The position numbers and the translations under genes were made by a program. A DNA stretch of 64,000 bases from Symbiodinium kawagutii. Its lineage: Eukaryota > Sar > Dinophyceae > Suessiales > Symbiodiniaceae. A model generated the notes under the pieces. The model did not search any database, was not told where the DNA came from, and saw nothing but the letters and a program-made list of their open reading frames with translations. Shown piece after piece: positions 20,781-33,400 of this stretch (its first letter is position 1; every line of letters begins with the position of its first letter). The DNA is taken from NCBI GenBank assembly GCA_009767595.1, contig VSDK01015324.1:145192-209191 (forward strand), in the 5' to 3' direction.

Positions 20781-21289
20781 ATGATGGTTATCATGTGGAA
20801 CCATGTCGAACCTATGTTTTAGATTGGCACAACAACTGGCCCTCGTAGGCGGGTGCTTAAGAGGTTCTGGCTGTTGCAAAAAAGAGGGTGTTCGTGTTCA
20901 TTCCCATGAAGGAAGGCAGGGTGTGTAGTCAACAAGTGGATACAAATAGACCCGACATACTTCCCGCAGATGCCAATCGAAAACATACGATGAAAATACA
21001 ACCACGGAAAAACGGTCAAATTGAACCTTGTGCAACAATGGCGAACAGCGAAGCACACAGAATGTGACCAGCCCAAAACATCCCCAAAACGGAGAAATTG
21101 CGTTCCATGAAATGGCACGGGATGAAACCGTTGAACTTGGGTTAAACATGAACATGTAGTGATCATGTGATGGATGTCATTCTACAGAAGAGCTCAAAAA
21201 AGAACGCCCTTCTACCAGGGAGGCAGCTGAGCCGTTCTTGTCGCAGCATTTTGAACACATGCCATAGCCATCCCTGTTACGTCGCGAAG

Positions 21290-21410
21290 ATGCGTGCGAT
21301 GGCAATGGTCATGGTTCGGTGGCTGCCATTTTTGTGGCTTGTCACGGTGGGAGCGCAAACTTGCCTCCCGAATGCCATCCCAGAGGATCAGCGAATCAAC
21401 ATCAGTCTCG
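21290..21410 (+). CDS. giant gene exon: signal peptide
   Basis: ATG at 21290; '[20 protein letters not shown]' is a classical signal peptide and cleavage region, followed by '[10 protein letters not shown]'. Donor GTGGAA at 21411 leaves one base, which fits the two-base start of the exon at 22363. Confidence 0.65.
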
Positions 21411-24400
21411 GTGGAACCTGGGCGTTGTGAGGAGGGACTGTGGCACCCGTTGATCCTTTAAAGAGGCTCAATAGAGAGGATTGCCAAATATCAGAATGTT
21501 CATGTATATATATGATTTATATGTCTGCATATACTTACATTATACATATTCATCTCAATATAAGAAGCAATGATATGATATGTGTATATTTTTGTATGTG
21601 CGTGCGTGTTGGTGTTGTAGATGTGTTGATTGATTTTTATTGCATTTCATTTCTTGATTGTGATCGAGAGCCAGCGTGGCTCGCATTCCGACATGTGATA
21701 TAATGCCATTGCATTCTGAAACATGTAGGGGCGATTGTTTTGATGGTTGTTCTGACGACTGGACTCATGCTCTGACATTGGTCCCGCATGACATAGAAAC
21801 TGGCATGCAAGCTGACCTTGGTTGGGACACGTAGTAGGCGGAAGTGCATTTTCACATGTTTTCACCGACCTTTCAACATGACGACTCACGCATAAATTGT
21901 TGATTGCCTGCCACGCCCAGCGAGAGAGAGAGAGAGAGACAGACTGTTGATGTTAGCGCATAGGTTGACTTTAGCCTGGCTTTAACAGATTGCCGGAGAA
22001 AATCAGATACATCTGGCATTTGTTCTGAAAGATTGATAAGCTCTCCTATGAATGGTGTGAATCCAGACAATCCAGGTACTGCGTGGAACTAATGGCGAAG
22101 TGTCTAACATGAGAGGAGAATAGAGGACGCGTAGGATGACAGGGTGAGGGACCAGCCTCGGTGTGGCGGTCGCAACCCACCCTAGACTTCTCGGACAATG
22201 CTGGGAGTTTTGCTTGTTTTGTGTTTCGTTCCGCAGTTTTTGTTTGACTATGGTGATCTCAGATCTTCTCGGAAGATCCCACACCTGTAGCCTACATCCC
22301 CAACTTTTCAGCAAAGAACCTGTAGCAACCAGGAGCAAAATGGTGATCTATGGTGCATTCAGGTGCGTTTCGTGGTTTCGATAGATTTCAAGCTTGCAAA
22401 GGTGACACGTGCCACTCACTCATGACCCGCTTAGGAATATCGATGCCTGTCGGCATCGTTAAGGGAAATTGGGAATCCAGCGCCATCATCTCAGAGATCT
22501 TTGGCATCCTTGTTGGCGATGTTCTCGGCTTGAACGTGGAGTACGGCGTAGGCGAGGACAAGTTGTCAATCCAAAACATTGAAAACATTGAAAACTTGGA
22601 GTTTTAAATCTGATCAAAATTATGATAATAACTTGTAGGGTTGCCAATTGCTAATTATTGGCTCAACTATGCATACTTTACAGTAACACATACTGTTACA
22701 TTTTGATGTGCGAATGTGTAGATGTAGCGAAGAATGTATCAATTTCTCCACTTCAAGCCACCGCTTCTGAACGCTGGTGCCATCAAAGATTTAGGGTATT
22801 ACAAGTGCAGCTAGGGTCAGATGCATCGTCAACGAAGAGTCGCAGCACAGTGTTGATGCTTTGAGGGTACCTTTGAGTAGTGGGGGCTACCGATGGTCAT
22901 TCGTTGGGCTTGTGTCTTGGGTTTTGAAACGCAAACGGGCCCTGAGATGGCATCATCAATGATATTCGGCCATAGTCTGGCTGGTGGCCGGGAGGGAGCG
23001 ATTCGGAGCCAGGAGCATGCCTATGGCATCCTATGGCCATTTAAAAGGGGAGCGATTTGGAGCTACCAGGGGCGTTCTAATCGTATTGAAGTAGTACGTA
23101 TGCATTGTGTGATTTGCAATTCCTTAGGGGGAGACGAATTGGTACAGGGCCGGCAGTGTCGAGCTTCTGGGAGCAGGAATAGCCGCATCTAAGGATGTTA
23201 GCTTTCCTGAGGCTTAGGAAACAAAGTCGTCAGCCAATATTGAAAAACCTTAGCAACCATCATAAACACATATGGGCGTTTCTCAAAATAGGGTACACCT
23301 AAAAATGGATGGTTTATTACTATAAATGGTTACTATTGGATGATTTGGGGGGTCCCCTATTTTGAGAAACCCCCATATAAACCAATCATTCGCCATAGCA
23401 ATTCTCACAGTCCTCAGCCTGGCCTTGACACCCAGTTGGATCCTCTTCCGTTGCACTGCTACTTTTGGCCGGCTGCCCAGTGGCTGGGCAACATTCAGGG
23501 AGAGGCTTCATGGCTCACGTGTCTCAAGTTCAAGCAACTTGGTGTTTGGGAAGGAGCCTTTGCAGAAGTTCAGCCCTGCTGGGCCCTGCTGTACCACAAA
23601 TGTTCCAATTTCGGTGCCAAACAGGTTACATCAAAACATGCCAAAACATCATTTGCATGCGCCAGAAGGAACGTAAGTAGCTGATGATAGCTGGTTCAAT
23701 TCATGCATGCATACAGGATACCTCACCGTGCACGCACATTGCGCAGGAACATGGGCACACTTGCATTTGAAAGGCCAACGAGCCACACACACACACACAC
23801 AACTCAGAGGACTATCGTCGAATCTCGATGTTTCTCGCTTCATTTGGTTGAATCCCATGTAGCCGGCCAACCACTAGAATGGGAAATATTTTTATTCTTT
23901 TTGGCATCATCTCGAGTAATTTCCAAGCTCGAAAGAACGAAGGGATCGAGATCATGAAACCACCCGGATGTTTTCCGTTCTGGAGACATGCGAATCAGAC
24001 ATGAAAGGCAATATACCTAGCACATCAAGTAAGTGCGTATGTCCACTGTCCAGACCTACCCAAGTGGGATCCCGCGATCCCAAGTGCCGCGTCACAGGTG
24101 GCAGTCAACGACTTTGATACCGATTGCTCTCAGCCTCCCAGGAATCACTTCGGCTTTGAAATCTGGAAGAGCCTTGGCCTGACAAGGGGCAGATGCAAAT
24201 GCAGGGCCCCTGCACCAAACTGATTGCATGTGAGGCACACTGGGGGTTCAGCACCCTCCTGAAGTCAAATTTAAAACTACAGAAGCGGTTGCACTAACGG
24301 GAAATGCGCTTCAAACCAGGTCACTTGGATTGGCAAATCAATTGCCAAATCAATGGACAGAGAGGTTTCGCAGGTCTGAAAAAAATCTGTGCAAGGAATC

Positions 24401-27400
24401 ACATGCTCATGGTTGAGCCGTGGATTCTTGCGCATGGCTCATGGATGTTCATGGTTCATGGTTCACTTGGGGTGGCCTTGGTACGCCTCAGGAGGTTCAC
24501 TTTCGACCCGGCTTGGTTGGAGATCGTGAAGAAGATGGGGGATGCCGCGCCCCTGCCGCTGGGATTAGCTGGATTCCAAGGTGACTTGGTTTCAAGCCTG
24601 GCGAATGGCCAACATGATGACGTCCGCGCTGTGATTCGCAAAGAATCTCAAATTAATATTCTCAATTGCTGGGCCAATGGAGAAGAGTTGATTTTTACAA
24701 GTTCTATTGTGATTTCATTACTTTTCAGGTCATTTGTGAGCATATAACTATGTTCGATCATGCAATTCGGGAATTTTTGGCTGCCACCCGGAGTGCGGCA
24801 TTGTGAGATGAGACATGATGAAAGCATCACCCTTTCATGGTTTGGAGCAAACTTAGCAGTATTGCATGGAAACCAATGGGTTTTGTGCATCATTTTGTCA
24901 ACATGTCATCTCTTGCTATGAACTGCCGCTCTGACATCATGATAGGTCTTGCTTGTAATTATGACCACCACTCTTGAATGTTATTGAGTATAATTAGTGT
25001 TCATTACATGAGTTTACCATCATTGATTTTGACAATGATAATTGCAATACATTTATGATGATTGATTCTAATCAGGGATCATTAGAGATTGATAATGATT
25101 GATCAGAACAAATTGTATTCTTCGCAATTAGAAGTGATTATCAACGAATCATTGATCAATTATCAGTTGATAATCATTGATCATAACTATTGGTAAACTT
25201 AGTATTCTTAGTAATCATAAGAGATTATGAAGCAGAAGCAGCGATTACCAATAGTTTGTTGTCTGGCCATGTCCAACCCTGAAGTTGATCGTGCTTCATT
25301 GTGGTGCCACTGGATCTCTTGTGTGGATTAATTATTCATAGCAACATGTAGCGACCATGGATCCTATAAACTATAAACGGTTGGATCCTGATGATCCTGC
25401 ATGAGTTGACGACTTGCGGGGCAATTCCTCAGAATATTCAAATGAAGTTGAACATTTAAACATGAGTGGGCAACTTTAGAATTCAATGAAATTGAAGTGC
25501 AACTTTAAAGAGCATCAATCCATCCTCCTAAGGTCTTCAGTAGTCCTTTGATAGGATGTTCTGTGTACCCAGGGTCAAGGTATGGCACGCAGAGAAAAGA
25601 GCATGACAGCAACAGCTTTGAGGCTGCTTGGGCCTACGTTTGAAAAAATATTTTGTTGGCTGATCAGCCATCAATCAACCATTAAAAAAACTAATCAACC
25701 ATTAACCGTGACTATACCATTAGCCAACCATTAATTATCAACCATTCGATTTTTTTTGTTAGGCCGGGTGCCAGGTTGTTGGTGTTCTTGGTTTGTTCTT
25801 GCATTGTGAAACCACCGCACCCGGCCTAGCCTCAGATGCAGATCTCTAAGTGCCGTACCTTGGACGAAAGTGATGGCAACCTATGACGCCTCAGGTGCTG
25901 AAGGTTTCTTTGTGCACAAGCTTGCCCGAGACAGGTGTCTAGACAACAAGGGTTCCTCGCGCTGCATTGGAGAGAGTTAATCCACTTGGGATTTGGGGTT
26001 TTCAGCTACGGTTTTAAGCTACCGACCTGCGAAACTAGGCCAAGGTCACTTCCTCTATCCGGTAGTGTCTTTCTGTGGTGACTGTGAAGCAATCCAACTT
26101 AAGCAAGCTCCGAGTGCATCATGTGTCTCTGCTAGCTGTTGGGGGCTCGGGCTCACCACTCTTGGCCTGTTGCTGACTGCATTCTTCAGTTGATGACCAG
26201 GACGCGGTTACTCTGTGCTGAATTCTGTTTGCTCTATTGGTAGTCCTGTCGATTTTGAGGCATTCAAAGCTCATTTTATGGTTACAAGATGTTACAAGGT
26301 ACAATTCACTAGCCACCGAACCAACCAACCAGTTTTCCTGCAGATTTCTCCACTGAACCATTGACACGTTGCCGGAAAACTAGCGTACTCCAGGCGGCGC
26401 GCAGGGGGATACGAAATAGCCATGGAAAAGCCATCATGATAGCTACTCATCCATCAACGATGTTAACTAACGGTGTTTCTGATACATATATATATATATC
26501 TCTATTTTTTTATTTATGTATATATATATATACTTATTTATAGACATGTGTGATTGACCAGCTGCATTCTTGAGTTTTGCCGACTTTGTTTGCTGGTTTC
26601 TTTGCTGAAGCTGATGATTCATGTAGTTCAAAGGCATGGCGTTGACCTTTGCAGCGAAGGTTGGCACCTCACCTACTATGGCAACTACAACGTATCCTGG
26701 TACGACCCCACCGAGTGCCTTCCTAGTGTGCAGGACGTGAATTTGTCCCTGCTGGAGGAGTGCGCCGCGGTTTTGGATCTCAATCTCCCTTATTCGGCTG
26801 GGAACTACTTGGCGGCCACCGGGGATACAGATGGTGTTGAGGATCGGAATGGGCTAAAGGCCTTCAAATGCTGGCAAGGGACACCTGAGCTGCACTTGGC
26901 GCTCAGAGGGTGGGGGCCGGAAGTCCTACCTGCATGCAGATTTCAAAGAAATAGTTCCTCGAACATCATGATTATCTTAGGGCAATTGTCCTGAATGATT
27001 GCTTTACTTCACAGCCAGAATTTGCGCTGGATCCCAATTTGTAGTATGAAACAATTATCTTGAAGGAGCATTTGCCCAAGGAAACCTGGGAATAATCTCA
27101 CCCAGAGGCGGACCAGTTTGATTTTCAGTGCTGTAATCCAATTTGGTGCATTGCATTTGTTCGCTGATTTTCAACTAGAACCAAATGCAATCAGAAAACA
27201 ACAAATAGCTCCCAAATGCATCCAAATGCCAGAAAGTTGTGAGTGACAACCAAAGCGGCTGCCCCAGAAATTGCAAATGAACGAATGATTTTTGTTGATG
27301 CGACCTGCACTTAACGATCATTTCTTTTTGAATGACGTGACCCAGTGAAGGCCACGATGTGGTCGGCCTGCCGACGCAGCGCTTCAGGAAATGGTGGGCA

Positions 27401-30400
27401 GCACCTGCGTGTCGCTCCAATGTTCCGGGCTCTTGTGTGGTATCTCTGACTTCTGGGATTGGCTGGGGATGGGAGCCTAAGCAGCAGTGGGACTTGGGCT
27501 TGGGGAGTGGGGATGACAGCAGTCGACAAGCAGGGATCCCAATGCGGGTTTGACCCGGGATGTTGAGGATGGTGTTTAAAGGTGTTGGGAAACAAACTGT
27601 CAATTCCAGATAGTTCAAGCACATGATTGCGAGGACCTGGTACATCAAGTCCGTTGTGACAAACCTGCTCCCAAACAGGAGTTTAGCATCAATGTACAAG
27701 TAGAACCTGCACAAGGTTGGGGTGGAAGTTTCAAATAGGAGGGAAGCGTGATCCTGTCGCAGGTTGGCGGATTTGTTTGCGCATAGGAATGTGGGGTTGG
27801 TTCTTGTTCGCAGCCTTGACCGGGCTGTTTGTTGGAGCTGCGGCAAGCCGTTGCTGGAGCGGATGTTTGTGTGGTCTTGGCATTGATGGTTGCATGACTC
27901 TGGAACTGTGGAGAGCTGCATGACTCTTCTGAGCGAGCTACTCTTCTCTGAGCTACGTGACTCCCTTGAGTCCAAGCAACTCTTCTCTGAGCTACGTGAC
28001 TCCCTTGAGTCCAAGCAACTCTTCTCTGAGCTACGTGACTCCCTTGAGTCCAAGCAACTCTTCTCTGAGCTACGTGACTCCCTTGAGTCCAAGCAACTCT
28101 TCTCTGAGCTGCGTGACTCTTCTCTTCGCAGATCTAAATGACTCCTCTGAGCTGTTCTCCTCTGAGCTGTTCGATGACTTTTCTGGACTCTTCGCTACTC
28201 TGCTCTGAGCTACACGGCTCCTCCGAGCTACTTGGATCTACTTGGCCTTTCGGAGCTACGCCTTTGGTTGCATGACTCTTGTGAGCTACCCTTTCGCTGT
28301 ATAGCTTGGCCTGACCGGCAGCTTGCTGAATTGGTGGCCGTATGCTTCACGGCAAACTGCTGGTGGCGTGCCCGTTCCCTATGGCATGGCACGGTCATCA
28401 AGCGACTTCTTCCTGCTCGAACAAACAAGTTGTGGTGGGTGGTCGAGGTGTAGTTGTGCGGGCGAGTCATCGCTGAGAACACAGAGATCAACCCAGCCAT
28501 TATAGTGATAGAGTTTCCAGAAGCTGCAGGAGGCACAAAAGCACAGTTGTTTCTCCTGACCACCCAGCAACGGTGCCCAGGACGTGATGACGCAGCAGAT
28601 CTCATTTCATAACATGCCAGTCGCGCTTGGCATAGCCACACGGCAGCAACGGTCATGGTAGAACCGTCGCATTGCAACGCTTGGTGGCCGCTAAACCCAC
28701 CCATGCGAAGTGACTCTAGGGATCAAGGTTTGTAGCTGATCATGGACTTGTTGACCTTCCTCCAGCTGAAGGGAACAGTGTGGCTATTCGGGATTGTTCC
28801 ATATTGTCCGGGTGAATCTGAAATAATTATAAATGAAAACTACAGCAAACACTTGATATTCTGGACGTTGTCATTGATTTCCATTCAGTGCATACACGAA
28901 GGCATCACTGTCACCGCGCTTTGCGGCGGAGATCCGTCGTCTCGGTGTCCCTATTGAGGCAGCATGGGGCAATTGGATCGCCTTGAATATGGATCTCAAA
29001 GGATTACAGCCTCCTGGCAGTGAACTGTAACCCGCACATGGCAACAGCATCATTTCCGATTGTCAGTGATTGAACATTGGTTCACAACTCTTCTGTTCAT
29101 GATTCATTGGCGTGAAACATGTTTAGGGATGGTTCATGAAAGCTGGTCGTTAGTTAATTGGTGCGAATGGTCAGGGCCAAGCCATTGGATAAAAAAGGCA
29201 ACCAATCTACTTCTTAACTCGCCTTCGGCTCTGCTGAACTCTTCGAGACGGCGATGGAAAAAAACATCTAATTATATACGCAACATTACAAACAATATGG
29301 TAGTTTCTCAAGATAGGGGACCCCCAAATCGTCCAATCTTGATCATGTATAGTCAGTGAGAAACTGTCCATTTTGACTGAAAGATTTGGGGGGCCCTTTT
29401 TTTGAGAAACCACGATCTTGATGCAATATGATTAATGCACATAGGTAATGGTTGACAACCCAGGCAGGACAAGGCATCCACCACGAAAAGCAGGCGAGCT
29501 TAGCAGTGAATTCAAAGGCCTGGTGATTTCCAGCTGTTAATTGCTTGAGGCTGGGTTTATCGCTATGAGTTCGGAAGACTTCCAACCAGCAAAGATTGAG
29601 ACAACTGGGTCGAACACCAACAAATGGGTAGCTTACATCCAAACAGTTGAACAACTTGGGCTACGGGATGAGGCCGGCCCGGTAGCCATCTGTTTTTCCA
29701 ATATGTTGCAATCAATGAAGGTAACCTCAATAGTGGTGTATTAGTCCATTCGGCTCGCCCATGCCTTGGATTCTCCAAACCCACCCATGCATTCTTTTGA
29801 AACAAATCCACATCACACTAGACCATACTGGACCCCCCAAGCAGGACCATTCTTTGAGATTGGTCAGAACAGCAGGTTGCTGCGTGCACAAGCCCCGGAC
29901 AAAGCTTGGCTTCCAAGGCCCCACATTTCTATGGTTGGTCCCTTTTTAAAAGGGCTGGAGTTGCTGGCGTAGCACGCCACAGGTGATTCAAACAAGCATT
30001 TGACTTGTCGAGTCAAGGTGGCGCAAGATTAACTTGGTAGATTCAAATGCATGCTGATTGACTGTAAGCCCAAAACTGAAGTAAATTGGGGGTTTATCTC
30101 TCGCCTTTCTTGTGGCGGTTGGATTCAGCAAACGCAAATCCTGAATGAATATGTATACATATATTTCAATATATATATATATGTTTATGTCCCAAGATGC
30201 CTTTTGTACTTCCATGGGTCCTTTGGAAAGGACCTGTTTGAATCATGTTGGTTCTCAGGGTATACTGTTCTTCTGTATGCATACATGATCACCATGATCA
30301 CGAGAAGAGTTCTGGCACTCCTTTATTAGCCATGAGTTTCAAGCATTGCCTTCAAGATTGATGACAATCATTTTCCATCATCGGGGTCCAATCAATCCCT

Positions 30401-33400
30401 CTCCCAAGAACCTTATTGGTGGAGGGGTGAGCGCAGAGCCAGGGAAGCACCACCATGCGATGCCATTCAGTATGTACCCCCATGATAGGACGAGACCGTA
30501 GGAAAACCACATAAGTTCTGCACATAAGCATGTTAGGGACTGGGGAGCCATGAGGATGCCATAGATGGTTCAGGGGGCTTCAGCTGTTCACCTGGTTTTT
30601 TTCAGGACAACCATGAACTTGATTTGGCCTAGCATGAGAAGAGCATCAAAGCACGATCGAATAACCCGGAAAAGACGTGCTATAGCTGAGCCATGCACGG
30701 GCGAGGATTCAAGGATGTTGTGAACCACAATACCACATAGCACCACTACATCGCCTAGTAGAGTAAGAATTGAGAACGGGGGTAGCCACAGACGTCCTAC
30801 TCCAAGGTCATCCAACGGCTATTCTGGCACTCATGAAGCATCTGGTTTGTTTTCCAGCTACAGCGTGATATAGCAGGTTAACATTTCGCCGGTCACCACC
30901 ATCTCAGCCCAGAAGCCCAGGTACTGGTGGAAACCTGACTTGACTTTTGTAAGCTACGATCCTCAGAGAGTGGTTTTTCCACCCCATGACCCCGCTGAGT
31001 ACGAGCAAGGCAGGGCAGAAATGGGTGGCAGGAGGGCATCATGGTGATGACTTGACGGAAGTAAAACGTACAGACCATCATTCTTCGTGCTTTTCCGGTC
31101 CGAAAAGGCTGGCGGTACACGGGTTTAGCTGTGTTCTCCGAGGCATCCTTGGGAGTGAAAGTCAAGACCAAGACATCATCAAGCACACAGTCCCTGGTAT
31201 GGACACAGCTGCCAACCGAGCCGTTGCGATCGCAAGGTCGCCTGGACAGCGATCTGGGCGGGAAGCAGGAAGCAAAAACTCTGCCTGGTGGAGGTTCATC
31301 CTTGGATGTATACCTGGTGGTGCCATTCAAGACCTTGTGATTTTCTCGTGATCCTTTAATCTTCACATGGACATTTTAATGGGGCACATGGGATAACTTT
31401 ATCATTTTGGGATAGTTAGTGGCACTGGGATGCCGGTGCTGATGGACACCTCCACTTATCATTTGCTGGATGCTATGGTGACTTTAGCTTTAGAAAGTTT
31501 GAATTTGAATGCCCACTCGCCCCTACACAGCTGTGTGTCCATCTTTGCCCCCAATGAGCGTTTGGTAGCGTAACAGCTCGCTCTAGACCGTACTTCCTTA
31601 CAAAAACCAGGCGAGACTTGTCTTGGACAAAAAATCTGTTCTTCGACCTTTCTTGATTTTAGAATCGGGGTGGTCCTACTCACTCGCAAGTCAAAGCGGC
31701 TAACAGGAAAATGATGTTTGGGATCCTCCCTTTTTTCAAGTCAGTTCAAAGATCACATCGGGTGGCTGCCTCAAAGCTGACGAGAATGATATGTATTTGG
31801 AGTTGGGGCCTAGCCAGGACTGGGGGAAAGGACCAGTCATCCTTTGTCATCCCAGCCACGCCAAGAGTGTTGATCTTACCATGGACCAGTGTTTCAATTT
31901 GGTCGGGGAACAATTTGCGTCGCGCCAAGTTGGTCATCATGTGGTGCTGCAGCCCCTTCTGCCAGCTCCCTTGAAATCCTCCCTGAAACTCCCCAAAACT
32001 GTGCAGCAAATTGCATAGGGCCAGAGCTGCAATGCTAGGGACAGGGGCGGGGTTCATGAAGGCTTGCGACCACAGCTGATGTGTTTCAAAGATCATCGCT
32101 TTTTGGCAGGCAACGAGGGTCACAGTGCTTCTGGGGAATCGTTTGGCAATTTTTCACACATGCATCAGTCAGAAAACCAGCAAGTGGCGGCAAGTGTTTT
32201 TTTTTGGTTGACCTTGCTAGCATGATGGCCCGAGGAATCTGGAATTATTCAACAGTGATATATCAAAGCAGCTGTTGATGCATCTCGAGAAGACAGGCAG
32301 GGGCACCTGCACATGCGCTTAGCAACTGACCGCCCAGACGCAGTGGCAGTTGAGTTTTCGCAGTTTATGATGTCCTTTTCTACGTTGATAGCCAGGGGTA
32401 ACAATTTTCCACCTGAGGTCACCCCCGTGGCGTGCTGAAAAGGTAGCCACAAAGGAGGTAGAGGATCAGATAGACAAACAAGAGGTAGCCATGGATCATC
32501 GGATAAAGTTCACCAATCACCAATCATCATGTTTCCTTTTGAACGACCTGCCTGGTGCATTGTCATAAGGGGCTTTACTGTGACAACCTAGCACATTCTG
32601 ACTTTACATAGGTTGCCCTGGAAAGACTGAATGCCTGGCAGTCACACCTACTAGTAGCGTCGTTGGGTCAGTGTTCGTTCCACATAGCCATGATGTTTTG
32701 AAAGGAAAGTGGGTATGGATCAGAAGTTGCATCCCGGACGATGTATTTTGTGGATACTAACGAGGGTAGGATTTTGATCCCCCGCTACAAGTCCAATTTA
32801 ATTTGGAGGTGCGATCAACATTTTTTTGACATAGAACGGATTCGAGCATTTTCTCGACATCTGACTTGGGAATGCAACAAGGGTAAGGGACACAGAGCGA
32901 AAGTAACTCGCTGTCTTAGAAATTAGCCAGGCAGCATATGTAGGTCGGCATCGCGTGCTTGGTTTCTTTGTAGTTTGCTTGGGTGTCTAGATGGATTGCT
33001 TGTTAATTGGTTCGTTGGTTTGCTGGCTGGTATGATAGAAATATATCATGAAAATCTACTTGTTCTTGGGTAAGAAGGATGATAACATCTCTTTCATCTA
33101 CGAGGCTTGGATGGCTATTGCCTAGCCTCGTGTTGGCCTTGCCGGTGTTGACCTCGCAGGCACGAATGCGACCTGGACAACTTGGGACACAGCGTGTCAA
33201 TGGCTTTCGGAGAACATCGACAGCATCGACTGGATCCCAGACAAAACCGAGTGTCCTGAAGGCGAGAGTTCTCCGAAAACGGTCACGTTCAGTTCCCGTG
33301 TCGGGATCTGTGTCACGCGAAAACCGCCAGCGTATGACGAATCGTATCTGGTTGGTGGTGTTTCAATTTTTTGTCATTTTTCGTATATGTATTAACCAAG

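Noticed and set aside
28228..28704. 158-residue reverse-strand ORF
   Set aside because: The forward strand holds a better case here: an exon with acceptor GTGTAG and family-like sequence at 28454-28588.
30893..31366. 157-residue reverse-strand ORF and overlapping forward ORFs
   Set aside because: No domain, no supporting splice sites; lies in a region that the giant gene must splice over. Kept as unexplained rather than called a gene.
31746..32123. 125-residue reverse-strand ORF
   Set aside because: Plausible composition, but a forward frame is equally open and neither has recognisable motifs.
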